Assembly: GCA_030762935.1 (NCBI GenBank)
Contig: CM060900.1
Span: 286,458,784 to 286,522,783, forward strand
Origin: Hymenopus coronatus
Taxonomy: Eukaryota > Arthropoda > Insecta > Mantodea > Hymenopodidae
Reading direction: 5' to 3'
Length of the DNA stretch: 64,000 bases
The position numbers and the translations under genes were made by a program. Of the stretch, positions 35,263 through 45,654 are shown one piece after another. A model generated the notes under the pieces. The model worked only from the letters and a program-made list of their open reading frames with translations. It was not told where the DNA came from and ran no database searches. Every line of letters begins with the position of its first letter. Position 1 is the first letter of the stretch.

Positions 35263-35300
35263 AAACATCATTATCATCATCAACATCATCATCATTTCTG

Positions 35301-35500
35301 CTTTTAGCCTGGCTTTTTAGTTTTTATCAGGTATTGCTTTAGTTTTCCTTTTAAGCCGTTTTTTTTCTATAGTTTTAATTGTTTTAATTCTAACATTTTA
35401 GATTGCTTTTATCGATATTCTTTGACTGTTTTATTTTAAGGGCGCTTATAACCTAGCAGTTGAGCGCCCTTAAACCCAAGCATCACCATCCTCACGCGGT
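35301..35500 (+). repeat. Second LINE 3' end, probably solo
   Basis: The T-rich sequence with TTTTAG repeats matches the style of the 3' region before 35228 and ends in a second hairpin (35440-35469), then cttaaacccaagcatcacc. It appears to be the 3' end of another copy with no coding part, placed between copies A and B. Confidence 0.5.
35440..35469 (+). other. LINE 3'-end hairpin, well conserved
   Basis: GGGCGCT (35440-35446) pairs with AGCGCCC (35463-35469), with a loop tataacctagcagttg. The same design stands at the 3' end of copy B (43141-43171), and a decayed one at 35229-35262. It probably forms the RNA feature recognised by the LINE reverse transcriptase, by analogy with other LINEs. 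Confidence 0.7.
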
Positions 35501-35559
35501 GTGATAACCACCCGCGCTCTTGATGGTCTAAGCACTTAGGAGATACAAGAGAATATGTC

Positions 35560-36540
35560 GGACCAAGGCGTCACATCTGTCTTTCGGGTCCAGCGTAAGG
35601 TAAATGGAGAATTCATGCCTACCCGTAACCTGTTCCTTACTTTTGATCAGATAGACCTTCCTCAAAAGATTAAGGCAGGGTATAAAGCCATCGAGGTTAG
35701 GCCTTACATACCAAACCCGCTCCGGTACTGAAAGTGCAGACGTTTTGGCCCCACGCGTGATTTTTGCAACATAGAATCTACCTGTGTCAACTGTGATGAC
35801 CTATTCCACGATGGTGTGTGTACTTCACCTCCATCGTGCGTGAATTGTGACGGCAAACACTCATCAAGTTCCCGAGAATGAGGAGAGGAGAAGGCGAATC
35901 AGGAGATACGGGTGAAAGAGAATGAGTCCTTCTCGGAAGCCCGGAAGCTCCTGCCGACAACTGTCTGTCCCGCGTTCCGGTTCTTATAGCTCGGTTACAG
36001 CTAAACTGGTGCCAAGGCGGGAAATCACAACGCAGACCTGCGATATAAATGGGATAACTCTGCATCTACAAAGTGAGCATCAACATCTGCCAAATCCGCC
36101 AGTATACAGAGCAGTACAGCAGCCGTATCTAAACCTTTGACATCGGGAACTAAGACTGATGAACTTGTGCCTTGTTCTGTACCTGCGAAAAAATTCAGGA
36201 CCAGTTACGTTTGACAAGACTTTCTGAAAAGCAAATTTCACGCTACTCTCCACGGATATCCTCTTCTGAGGAATTTTCTGGTGGGAAGTTCAGGACGGCG
36301 GCGATCATCTTCGCCGATCAGTAGCCCTAATCGGTTCCAGAACCTCAAACCGAAATTTTCTATTGGAAAGGCGTCTTCCCCCGTGGAGGAGATGGAACAG
36401 AAAGATTCTGCCGCCACTCCAAGACGCACAGCACGTAAGCGACGGGATCATGCTGCTGAACACAATGTTAGTCCGACTCCCAAAAAGAATAAGTTAAACC
36501 GACCAGCACCGCCTAATGTGCAGAAACGTATTTTAATTTA
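35560..36540 (+). pseudogene. LINE ORF1 of copy B
   Basis: This is the same protein as 30220-31065. Motifs run in order: LFLTFDQIDLPQKIKAG, EVRPYIPNPLRY then a stop where copy A has TCYKCQRF, a Cys cluster (STCVNCDDLFHDGVC), PSCVNCDGKHSSS, and SFSEARKLLP. The end (36281-36541) is open and reads SSGRRRSSSPISSPNRFQNL then KKNKLNRPAPPNVQKRILI, the Ser/Arg-rich end of ORF1 (seen in shifted frame in copy A at 31150-31270). Confidence 0.8.
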
Positions 36541-36566
36541 GGACTTCTCCCATCATATAGACAATG

Positions 36567-38308
36567 GCTATTCTACAGTGGAACATATGCAGAGTTAGAT
36601 TAGATCGGCCAGAGCTAGAATTGTGTGCTGCACCAGAATCGGTCTTTGGATGTATGCTTACAAGAGACAAAGCTGCGTCCCCAGCACACCATTACCATCA
36701 GGCAGCACTCCGTACGTTATGATTTATCACCGGAGGAGGGTGTCCCGGCACATGGGGCACTATGATACTTATCCGAGATGATATATTCGCCGAATCCGTA
36801 CCCTTACAACCTGACATCCAGTCCGTCACTGTCAGCATTATGCTGCCCTCCGCCATTTTCTCCATTTTGTAGCATGTATTTGTCTCCACCTGCTGACCTC
36901 TCGCACACCGATTTGGAAGGTCTAGTTGCGCAGCTTCCTCCACTATTTCTATTGGTATGCGATGTGAATGCCCATCACCCACTTTGGGGCTCAACTCAGG
37001 CATGTGCGAGAAGAGTCACACTATTCCTTATAGCTATCAACCCTGTTGTTGACTCCATCCACCAGGGATTTCATTGTCGCTCTTTGTCGACGATTTTGTC
37101 ATGTACCTCACAGCTCGGCGTGCTTGTCACTTTAAGCGTCGTCTCCAGCGGTGTCTACACTCTATTTATTCCTGGAGTGTAGCAAATGGCTTTAACTTCT
37201 CCGCCGAGAAGACGGTTTGTGTAAATTTCTGGCGGCGGAAGGTGTTTCCTTGTCCTACTCTTCGCCTCGGCACAGACAACTGCCGTTTGCAAATGAGGCG
37301 AAATTCTTGGGATTAACATTTGATCGAAAGTTATGTTCATCCGCCCATGTAACTTATTTGAAAGCACGGTGCATTCGTTCTCTAGATATTTTATGTCTTT
37401 AATTTGCACATCCTGGGGAGCTGCTAGGACCATACTTCTAAATCTGTATGAAACCTTAGTCTGTACCAAAATTGGATTATGGGTGTGTCATTTATTCTTC
37501 TGCGCGACCCTCTATCCTGCGCCGCTTAAACACTATTTACCATCAGGGATCCCAAGCGACCATATGTGAGATTTGTGGTGGACAAAGCGGCCATGGGGCG
37601 GGTTTTCTCCGGGTACTCCGGTTTCCCCCGGCATCTCATTCCACCAGTGCTCCATCATCATTCATGTATCATCAGTGTCACCGCCTGCAGTGCTATAAGT
37701 AGTTAAAGCAAGCGTTAAACACTACAAAAAAAAAAAAAACAAGAAAACTAGGCATTCCTTTGTCAACTGGCGCCTTCAGCACTAGCCCAGTTAATAGTGT
37801 TTATGTGGAAGCTGCAGATCCACCGCTATGTTATTGCTGTCAGTATCTTCTCTGCAGCAATGCATGCCTGAACACTCCTTCTTTGATGATTCTTTGGATG
37901 GTTTGTACACTTCTCGCTCCCTTGCCCTCTTTCTGCCAGGGGTGCATTTTCTCAACCTCCTTGCGCAAATGAATATGCGTATGCCTACTACTCTTCCAAA
38001 AGAGAAACCACTTTCCCTCCTTGGCTTCTTCAGGGGATCCCTATCCACCTAGGTTGCCCCAGCATTTTGAAGTCAAATACCCCTGGTTTTATTCTTCATT
38101 CCCTGTTTTTAGTCGTGAAGGACCAACATCCTGACATTTTTATTTATCCTGGCGGGTCAAAGAACGCTCAAGGTGTTGGATGTGCCTCTGTAGTTCGAGA
38201 CCAGAGCTTTAATTTTCGTCTTTCGCGACAGAGTTCGATTTTTACTGCTGAGCTCTTTTAATATTCTCCTGGCTATTTTTTTATGTACGGAGACATAAAA
38301 ATGAGAAG
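36567..38308 (+). pseudogene. LINE ORF2 of copy B, left part
   Basis: An endonuclease start is readable through several shifts to DVNAHHPLWGSTQACARR, then the deletion junction near 37016. Reverse transcriptase residues follow: LFVDDFVMYLTARRACHFKR with the DD pair, NGFNFSAEKTVCVNFWRRKV, FLGLTFDRKLCSSAHVTYLK, and DYGCVIYSSARPSILRRLN (37474-37530). RNase H starts DIFIYPGGSKNAQGVGCASV, where YTDGS is usual and Asp is lost. QSSIFTAELF follows, keeping the Glu. It stops at the LINE insertion. Confidence 0.8.
37560..37740 (+). repeat. SINE inserted in LINE copy B
   Basis: A block of about 180 bp separates the LINE codons IYHQG (37535) and LGIPLSTGAFSTSPV (37755). It contains GGGTTTTCTCCGGGTACTCC (37598-37617) and ends AGTTAAAGCAAGCGTTAAAC-ACTAC plus an A-run to about 37740. 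The tail matches those at 18605-18652 and 32430-32493. This is the longest of the three copies, so it shows more of the SINE body. No clear target duplication. Confidence 0.75.
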
Positions 38309-38529
38309 TTACCTGATGCAGGATGCCATGTGCATAAAGCGCATGATGAATGGACTCAAGTAGTGAAAGGTAATGGTCCAACCACACGAAAGGTTCAAAA
38401 TCCCATTGCAACGTGCAATAGATTTGCGAGTCTAATAGAGGAAAATAAAGTTGATAAAACAGATGAGGTAATTAGTCATCAAACCAATGCAAATGAAATG
38501 GGCGATAACCAAAGGAGGCAGAAGAATAA

Positions 38530-39000
38530 GAAGAGGCACAATATCATTGTGATAGGGGACGGCCGTTCAAGAGGTGAGTTGACGGCCGTTCAAGAGGTGA
38601 GTTAACGGACGTAATGGCAAAGAATGCTGAAGTATGACCCAGAGTGGGCCTAGAACTAATAACTAAAGCAGCAAATAAAGAAATTCAAGAAATGAACAAG
38701 AATGATGCGGTAATTGTGTGGGGTGGTACTTAAGATATTGCAAGAAACAATTCCAAGGTAGGATTGAAGTACATTACCAACTTTGTAGAACAAGCTAATA
38801 ACACAAATGTGATCGTAATTGCCGCACCAAAATGTTTTGATTTACCAGAATATTTGTGTGTAAATAAGGAGGACAATTAAAGAAACAAATTAGGAATTAC
38901 AGCCATGTAAAGGTAATGAACATGGTGCCGGAAAGAAGTGATTTCACAAGATATGGGTTGCACATGAACTATAAGGGGAAATCAAAGATTAACAATGAAA
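38530..39000 (+). pseudogene. LINE ORF1 with SGNH-hydrolase-like domain
   Basis: The path reads HNIIVIGDGRSRG near 38540-38575, where GDS (catalytic Ser block) is usual in SGNH proteins. KNDAVIVWGGT then a stop and DIARNN (38700-38750) is the GGTND block with Asn lost to a stop. TNVIVIAAPKCFDLPEYLCV (38807-38870) and RSDFTRYGLHMNYKGKSKIN (38934-38994) carry the final D/F-RYGLHMN block with its His. Esterase-like ORF1 proteins of this kind are known in CR1-type LINEs. A 23-bp tandem duplication at 38558-38603 breaks the first block. Not functional. Confidence 0.75.
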
Positions 39001-39269
39001 TCGCAACATTTGCTCATGAAATGATAAGGGCAGATGTACATTGTCAAGCACCAATAGCAGTAAACTGGAAAGAAGAAAACCAGGAAGGAACTGGAAAAGA
39101 AAAAACAAACAAGATAGACATAGAGGGCAGGATGAGGGATCTGCAAGCTCCAGAATATGAAGAAAAAATCTGAGAAAGAGAAATTGTAAACCACCAATGA
39201 GAGATCAACATTTTTTTATGGACAGAGGTCATCAAGGTATCATGAAATCCAGGGTATGCAGTAGTAGGA

Positions 39270-40090
39270 ATTATTTAATAACAGGTAGATTATGTATATT
39301 TCATCAAAATGTTCAAAGTTTAAATAATAAATTACTAGAACTTAAAAGTATTGCTAAATGGGGATCTCGCTTATGTTGATATACTGTGTATCACAGAACA
39401 CTGGATATTAGATTCACAAATACCATTATGTTGCATCAATCAATTTAAATTAGTAAGCCCATATTCTAGGGTATGATACCAGTGTGGGGGATCAAGCATA
39501 TTTGTGCGATTGCATATACGAACAAAAAATTTTACCTAATGCATTTAATTCCTTAAGAGAAGACAAACATTTTTAAATGTCAATAACAGAAATACAAAAT
39601 AAAAATGTAATAATTGCGTCTATTTATAGATCCCTAGATGGAGATTTTGATTTATTTTTGGGAAAACTGGAGTGGGCAATGGAATTCTATGCAAAGAAAA
39701 AGCAAGAACTTGTGTTATGTGGGGACTGGAATATTGATTTTTTAGTAAATAATGAGAAATGGTTAGATTACAAAATCTGTTAGTTCCATATGGGTTTATA
39801 AATACAGTGACTGCGGCTACCAGAATTACTGAGAAAAAAGCATTTTTATTAGATGAAATAATCGTAAAAGCTACAGAACAGGACCCAGCAAAAATTATTG
39901 ATGCTGGTTTCTCAGATCATTGTGCTCAAGTATTAGAACTTATGATTCAGAAACCAAATCAAATTAGAAACCTTAGAGTTTTGAGAAGAGAATTTAGAGA
40001 GGAAGATATCATTAATTTTAGGAATTTACTGAAAACTGAAAATTGGGAAACTGTATACCAGGGTAATGATATAGATAATAGGTTTAATTA
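39270..40090 (+). pseudogene. LINE endonuclease of the nested element
   Basis: LCIFHQNVQSLNNKLLELKS (39291-39355) opens the AP-like endonuclease (FHQNVQS is the common start in CR1/Jockey elements). After shifts, VIIASIYRSLDGDFDLFLGK (39610-39665) and ELVLCGDWNIDFLVNN (39706-39752), with the GDWNID core, are intact. The last block (39759-40091) includes TAATRITEKKAFLLDEIIVK (P-TR-T-----DNI) and AGFSDHCAQVLEL, with the SDH motif. Frame breaks lie at about 39360-39575 and 39755. Confidence 0.85.
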
Positions 40091-40569
40091 ATTTTAAAAT
40101 ATATTTTTGTATTGGTCTAATATAGCCTTTCCATTAAGAAGTAAGAATCTCAGACAATATAATAAAAAAGGTTGGGTAACTCAAGGAATAACTATATCTA
40201 GTAGGAAACTGAGACAATTAAATGATTTCAAAAACATGGTTTAGTCAAACAAGCTTACATGAACAAATATAAAAAGATATATAGATAGGTTATAAGATAG
40301 GCAAAGAAAATGGAAAATGACAAGTTTATAGTAAGGTCAAATAACAAAGTTATAGTCGCTTGGCAAATAGTAAACAAAGAAATGGGGAAAAGTACTGACA
40401 AAGAGGTAATACAGGAAATAAAGAGAACAAAACGGAACGTAACAGAATCTCAATTTATTGTAGACTCATTCAATGTGTATTTTTCAGAAATAGCAAATTA
40501 ACTGAAACTAATACATATCACGCAAATTATGGGAATGTAACTGATAATATACAATGAGTAAATAGTAGT

Positions 40570-42141
40570 ATGTTTTAGAACCAATTACAGAATTAGAAAT
40601 AATAAAAGTAGCAGAACATATAAAAAATAAACAGTTGTCAGGAATGGATTTCATACCAGACTGGATAATTAAGCAATGTATTAATTACATAAAGTGTCCA
40701 TTAGCAAATATATACCATTTATCAATTGAATCAGGGAAATTTCCTCAGAAGCTAAAAATTGCTAAAGTAAGGCCTTTGTTCAAGAAAGGGGGTAAGTTAA
40801 AAATGGAGAATTACAGACCCATATCCTCATTGTCAATATTTTCTAAGATTTTTGAGAGGTTAATATGTAGGTGTATGGTCTCCTTTTTGTCCAAATATAA
40901 TATTCTTTCAGATGCACTGTTTGGCTTTAGAAAAAACAGGTCAACAGAATCAGCAATTTATCAACTATTAGATATGCCTAGTAGAAGAGTCGGTCGACAA
41001 AAAACTTCCAAGCATTGGTGTTTTCTTGGATTTATCCAAAGCTTATAATGTTTGGGATCACAATATATTGTTATCAAGATTAGAAAAAGACTGTTTTCAT
41101 GGAAAAATAAATTACTTATTAAAATCATGTTTAACAAATAGAAAGCAAATTGTAGAATTAGAATTCTTGAAAGGTAATAAAATTAGCAGATATGTGTCAA
41201 AAGACAGGGAAATTAATATAAGCATGCCTCAAGGTGGTACTATTTTTAATTGATATAAATGACATGCCATCGTCTGTCAAATAAGTGGACATAATTCTTT
41301 TCGCTGATGATACCAATGTGCTGATAAAGGGTAACAGTCAAGATAGTTTACAAAAAACAGTAAATCTGGTAATGACAAAATTATATTCCTGGTTTCAAGT
41401 TAACAAACTAGTATTAAATAAAGGCAAAACTTATGCGATATCCTTCCACACATACCAAAATAAAGCACATCTTATACCCCAAATTTATTATAATAATCTC
41501 AACATTAAATATAGGAAAGATACACAATTTCTGGGAATCATTTTAAATGAGATCCTAAAGTGGAAGAACCATATTGAAAAGTTAGCGACTAAATTGAGCT
41601 CACCTTGCTACTAACTAAGATTTATTAAAAATAAAGTAAACTTAAATATCCAAAGGAATGTTTACTATGCAAATTTTCACAGTCTAATGCATTATGGCAT
41701 AATTTTCTGGGGAACATGTTATGAGAGTGAGCAAATATTTAAACTACAGAAAAGGGCAATTAGAATAATAAGTGGCAAGGATAGTCGGTGCTCATGTAGA
41801 GTTCTTTTCAAGGAACAAAAAATATTGCCCCTTACTTTCTTATTGATATTGGAGACTCTAACTTATATTAAAAAAATGTACAATCAGCTTGAAATAAATC
41901 AAAACCTCCATCAATATAGCACTTGACAAAAGAATGCACTGCATATTCAGTTTGTAGAACCAACATAACTAAAAATAATGTAAAAATTTTGGGTATTAGA
42001 CTATTTAACATATTGCCTCAGAATATCAAAGTAATTACTAAAAGCCACCATTTTAAAAAACGTTTAAAATCGTTCCTACTACTGCACACATTTTATTCCA
42101 TAGATGAGTATGTATCATATTGTACAAATACCATGAGTTAA
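40570..42141 (+). pseudogene. LINE reverse transcriptase of the nested element
   Basis: SGMDFIPDWIIKQCINYIKC (40640-40695) starts the domain. KVRPLFKKGGKLKMENYRPI-SSLSIFSKIFERLI follows, then GFRKNRSTESAIYQLL. A shift of frame gives DLSKAYNVWDHNILLSRLEK, with the first Asp. NISMPQGG (the PQGS block) is cut short near 41245. ILFADDTNVLIKGNSQDSLQ (41291-41348) keeps the F-ADD catalytic pair, then WFQVNKLVLNKGKTYAISFH and TQFLGIILNEILKWKNHIEK. The tail (41687-42141) has GIIFWGTCYESEQIFKLQKR-AIR and a C-terminal HFKKRLKSFLLLHTFYSIDEY. It is mostly intact in blocks but stopped between them. Confidence 0.9.
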
Positions 42142-42345
42142 TAAAACTGTGTTATAGTGTGTTTTCAAAGTATAATGTGAATTACTAGCTCTTAATAACT
42201 TAACGATGTGTAATTGAAAATTGTTTATTGTCTTATCATCTAGCTACAGTACTACTGTACACAGGTATAAAGTTAGTGGAAGATTTATACCATTGACATA
42301 TCCGAATAACAATGTAAATTGTTCTATAAGGATAAATGATACCGC

Positions 42346-43180
42346 TCTCTGTCATCTGTACCGATTTTCACAGTGCCCTCCAAAGCCTTCTTGCGCTGTA
42401 CTCTTTCTACCCTATCATACAGCGCATCCAGGATTGTCTTCACTCCCTCTCAGAGGCAGGCCTCAGTGTGACATTCCTATGGGTGCCTGGTCCACTGGAG
42501 TAGTCAGGAATGAGGCAGCTGATTCTGCTGCCAAGAGAGCCATTCTATCTCCCAGGATATTTTGTTCTTCCGTTCCCGTGAATGAGCTGAAGGCGGTTTT
42601 TCATGGGACCATTCTTTCTCATTGGGCAGCTGAATGGTGGCAAATTAGTGACAACAAATTGCAAGTAATTAAGCCACTCCCGGAAGCTTGGAAAACCTTT
42701 TGTCGCACTTCCCACCGAGAAGAGGTCCTTTTATGTCACCTACTTATTGGACAGTCATTTACTGTGAGGAGAGCCAGCTCCAGTTTGTCGATGCGGTGTG
42801 ACCATGATAGTAAAACACATTTTAATCGACTGACAGTTTTTATCTCCCCTTCGCCTGTCATCGTGTTTACCACCTGATAAGCATGCCCTCCTGGTGGAAA
42901 CTCTGCATGCTGTAGAATGTTTTTATCTTTTATTCGACTATGCCCTATGATTGGCCCTATATAATTTTAGATCTGTTTTAAAATTTTGGCAATATGTAGT
43001 TTTATTTTTAATTTTAACCTACTGGACCATTTTTAGTTTTTTAACTTCAGGGCGGGGGGCTATCTTAGCTGGTTTTAATATTCATTTTACCATGATCTTT
43101 TAGTGACAAGTTTAATTTTATGTTTTTATTTTACTTTATTGGGCGCTAACAATCATATAGGTTGGGCGCCCTTAAGCCTT
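42346..43180 (+). mobile_element. I/R1-like LINE copy B, right part and 3' end
   Basis: The RNase H continues in frame after the insertion: SVICTDFHSALQSLLALYSF (42348-42410), holding the next acidic residue, then LSVTFLWVPGPLE and, after a shift, VRNEAADSAAKRAILSPRIF. The C-terminal region reads SHWAAEWWQISDNKLQ and EEVLLCHLLIGQSFTVRRAS then a decayed CDH-zinc block. A T-rich 3' non-coding region ends at the hairpin 43141-43171. Confidence 0.85.
43141..43171 (+). other. LINE 3'-end hairpin of copy B
   Basis: GGGCGCT (43141-43147) pairs with GGCGCCC (43165-43171) around a loop aacaatcatataggttg, followed by ttaagcc. It has the same design and position as 35440-35469. Confidence 0.7.
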
Positions 43181-43199
43181 AGGTCTCTCTCTCTCTGAC

Positions 43200-43811
43200 C
43201 AACTTGCCTTACAACTCTTCTTTATATAGTTGTGAATGATGTCAATGAAGTTACTGGAAGCCAAAGCTTCTGGCGCACATCAATAGCACAGATGTGTTGC
43301 ATTCCCAGGGTCTGGTTATTAGTGTCACACTTTCTGTATTTATTGCATTTTAAGGCCTCTAGCTTCAATGCCGTGAATACCAACGCTTCTGCAAATATTA
43401 GCATGGCCGCAAATATGAGCAGCATTTATGAGCTGACAAGGCAGTCATATTATTGAATATTTGATTTTACCAGTGGCATGTGGCATGCCATCCTTAGAAG
43501 CAACAGAAGCGATACTTCCCCAGTTGCTGAAAATGAAAGAGAAAAAATATACAGAAGTGTTATAAATATTGTAGGTTATAAAGATTGAGGATATTGAAAA
43601 ACTGTACTCCATCAAGAGAAGCTGCTGCCTGCTCTCCTGCTGAAGATGTTAAATTACCATAGTAAGCAAATTGCTTGCTTGCTTCTCGGATCTTACAACT
43701 TACTATAGGTGGTTTGAGTTCACTGTGAGGACATTTTAAAGTAATTTTTGTAGAAACATTTGGTCATGCGTTCTCAAATAAATTAGTGTTTCTGATCCAG
43801 AAAAAAAGGTA
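43200..43811. other. Intron sequence, no recognised gene
   Basis: This follows the LINE 3' end; a short CT repeat lies at about 43184-43196. There is no open frame longer than about 75 codons and no protein-like motif. Confidence 0.5.
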
Positions 43812-44768
43812 TGTTATTTCTGCTTTATAAATGAATATCGGGGTTTTAACTATTTATAATATTTATTACATTCAGCTTACAGTTATAAATGATATGTCAA
43901 ATGAAAAAGCCACTCAAACAGTTTTGTTTGTTGGCACAAGTGTGCATGTGCGTGCAATGCTTCTGCCGCAATCCGCTAGACAGTGGTAGTAGCAAAGATG
44001 GAGATTAGTAAACAGAGCGCCTTTTGTGTTTTGCAGTTTGCAAAGACCAAATCTGTAGTTACTGTGCAATGTGCGTTCCGTAGTAAGTTCGATTGTGATC
44101 CTCCTAGTGATAAAAACATTCATAGATGGTATAATCAGTTTGAAGATACCGGCTGCCTTTGTAAAGGGAAGAGCACGGGACACCAGGAGTAAGTAAAGAG
44201 ACTGTTGAGCGAGTGAGAGAGTCGTTCACTCGTAGCCCAAGGATACACTAGAGCAATGGCTGTTTCCTCAGTTGGAAGAAAATGAGCCAAAGAACTTCAT
44301 TTTCCAGCAGGATGGTGCGCCACCTCACTGGCATAACGAAGTACGCGATTGGTTGAACGTCACTGTACCCGAGCGCTGGATAGGCCGCAAGGGCCCCAAT
44401 GACAGGGCCTGCTATGCATGGCCTCCACGTTCTCCTGACCTAACGCTATGCGATTTTTACCTTTGGGGCTTCTTCAATGATCGTGTTTACATTCCTCCGC
44501 TACCAGCTGACCTCCCTGAATTAAGAAACCGGATTGAAGCAGCTGTTGCTACAATTGCTGAATACACACTTATCAACATTTGGGAAGAACTCGGCTATAG
44601 ACTTGATGTGTGCTGTGTGACAAAGGGTAGTCACATTGAACATTTATAAGCTTCTTGGTAAAACTGTTTGAGTTGCTTTTTCATTTGACATATCATTCAT
44701 AACTGTAAGTTGAATGTAATAAATACTATAAAGGGTTAAAACCCTGATATTCATTTATATACACCCTG
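43812..44768 (+). mobile_element. Mariner-like element with long inverted ends, internally deleted
   Basis: Inverted ends of roughly 100 bp: left about 43815-43925 and right about 44660-44768. They share, for example, TATAAATGAATATC near the outer edge and ATGATATGTCAAATGAAAAA further in (43887 on the left). TA stands at both outer edges (43810-43811 and 44769-44770), as expected for the Tc1/mariner group. The interior codes for the two ends of a transposase joined by a deletion near 44235. Confidence 0.85.
43983..44649 (+). pseudogene. Mariner-like transposase, core deleted
   Basis: The N-terminal part (43998-44192) is a helix-turn-helix region: SKQSAFCVLQFAKTKSVVTV, then FDCDPPSDKNIHRWYNQFED and GCLCKGKSTGHQE. 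The C-terminal part (44272-44649) starts LEENEPKNFIFQQDGAPPHW, the second catalytic Asp in QQDGAPPH. YAWPPRSPDLTLCDFYLWGF carries the third acidic residue (D in SPDL-CDFYLWG), then DVCCVTKGSHIEHL and stop. The family normally has about 150 more residues in the middle, with the first Asp. Those are missing, so the protein cannot be active. This layout is common in insect genomes. Confidence 0.88.
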
Positions 44769-44839
44769 TACATGTTTTTGCAAATACATGTTATATTAAT
44801 AATGGTGTTTTCAATGCATGTTCAGGAAGCAACATATGG

Positions 44840-45617
44840 TGTGTTGTACCAGTGTCTGAAGTGTCTGGTAAGTGCAACCAGTTGTACACAGTGGGAGGGA
44901 GAAAAATATAGGAATTCCAAAACACAATGATGGATCTACAGTATTTAACATGTAATTGTGAAATTGAAAACACTTCAAATGATGGATTTGGTACCTTGGA
45001 CTTCTCAGAAAAGTATAGAATAACAGAATGGGGCAACTAGTGAGAGAATTGAAAGAATTTAAAGTGTAAACAAAGCAATGGAAAAAAATTCAATCACAAG
45101 AAGTAGGTATACTAAAACAGTTTGTGTGGATGCCATTATTTAGCGAAATTGTTTTGCTGCCCATGCATATTATTTAACAGTGGAAAAAGGATAAATTGAA
45201 ATGGAACTGGCTAGAGTGATATAAACAAACTTCATTAGGCACTGAAAATACATGAAATATCACAAGTCATATTATTTCAACAATACAATTAATGACATTT
45301 GGAATGTCGAGAATTGATTTTCAGCATAACAATCAAAAGTGTCTGTCAGTGTTACAACATAATTAAAAGGTGAAAGAAAGCAGAAAAATTCTGAAATGTG
45401 TCATTGATCTTGTTTGTCACCTAGAAAAGAGAGATCTGGCTCTGCATGGACATAATAAAGGTGATGTTCTGTTAACAGTGGTAATTATGTTGAATTATCT
45501 ATTTAATAAATATGACCACACCCTGAATGCTCACTTAAAAGGCAGTACTGTAATTACAGACTTATCTAACAGAATTCAAAATTGATTTATTTAATCTGTA
45601 AGTAATTTAATTATGGC

Positions 45618-45654
<37 letters not shown>

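Larger units (their letters stand above)
30180..35300 (+). mobile_element. I/R1-like LINE, near full-length (copy A)
   Basis: The order is complete for an I-type LINE: ORF1 with zinc knuckles (30220-31065), endonuclease (31304-31930), reverse transcriptase (32565-33600), RNase H (34215-34570), and a terminal Cys-rich block (34835-34900). A T-rich 3' non-coding region ends in a hairpin and a CAT-rich tail (about 35266-35297). Many frameshifts and stops break ORF2. A 64-bp SINE insertion lies at 32430-32493. The pieces agree with copy B codon for codon over long stretches, so both belong to one family. Confidence 0.85.
35510..38308 (+). mobile_element. I/R1-like LINE copy B, left part, internally deleted
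   Basis: ORF1 begins within the frame (SDQGVTSVFRVQRKVNGEFM, about 35560-35612) and has IDLPQKIKAGYKAIEVRPYI, then CVNCDDLFHDGVCTSPPSCV with zinc-knuckle Cys. ORF2 starts near 36567 with LQWNICRVRLDR-like text and reaches DVNAHHPLWGSTQACARR at 36962-37015. It then jumps straight to the reverse transcriptase block VTLFLIAINPVVDS, followed by SLFVDDFVMYLTARRACHFK. About 1.5 kb present in copy A is missing at this point. Stops and shifts are common. RNase H starts at about 38130 and is cut at about 38308 by the CR1-like LINE; it resumes at 42346. A SINE lies at about 37560-37740. Confidence 0.85.
38309..42345 (+). mobile_element. CR1/Jockey-like LINE nested in copy B
   Basis: This element of about 4.0 kb is AT-rich, unlike its host LINE. 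It contains an ORF1 end with an SGNH-hydrolase-like domain (38530-39000), an endonuclease (39270-40090) and a reverse transcriptase (40570-41610), then the C-terminal region and a short 3' end. Removing it restores the RNase H reading of copy B (RRHKNEK followed by SVICTDFHSALQSL) with no lost residue that I can see. A target duplication was not found; the right end gataaatgat could be the short tail repeat of the element. It is younger than copy B. Confidence 0.85.

Noticed and set aside
29319..43000. Multi-gene host locus with reverse transcriptase-like proteins
   Set aside because: All open frames align in order with LINE ORF1 and ORF2, are repeated between copies, and are broken.
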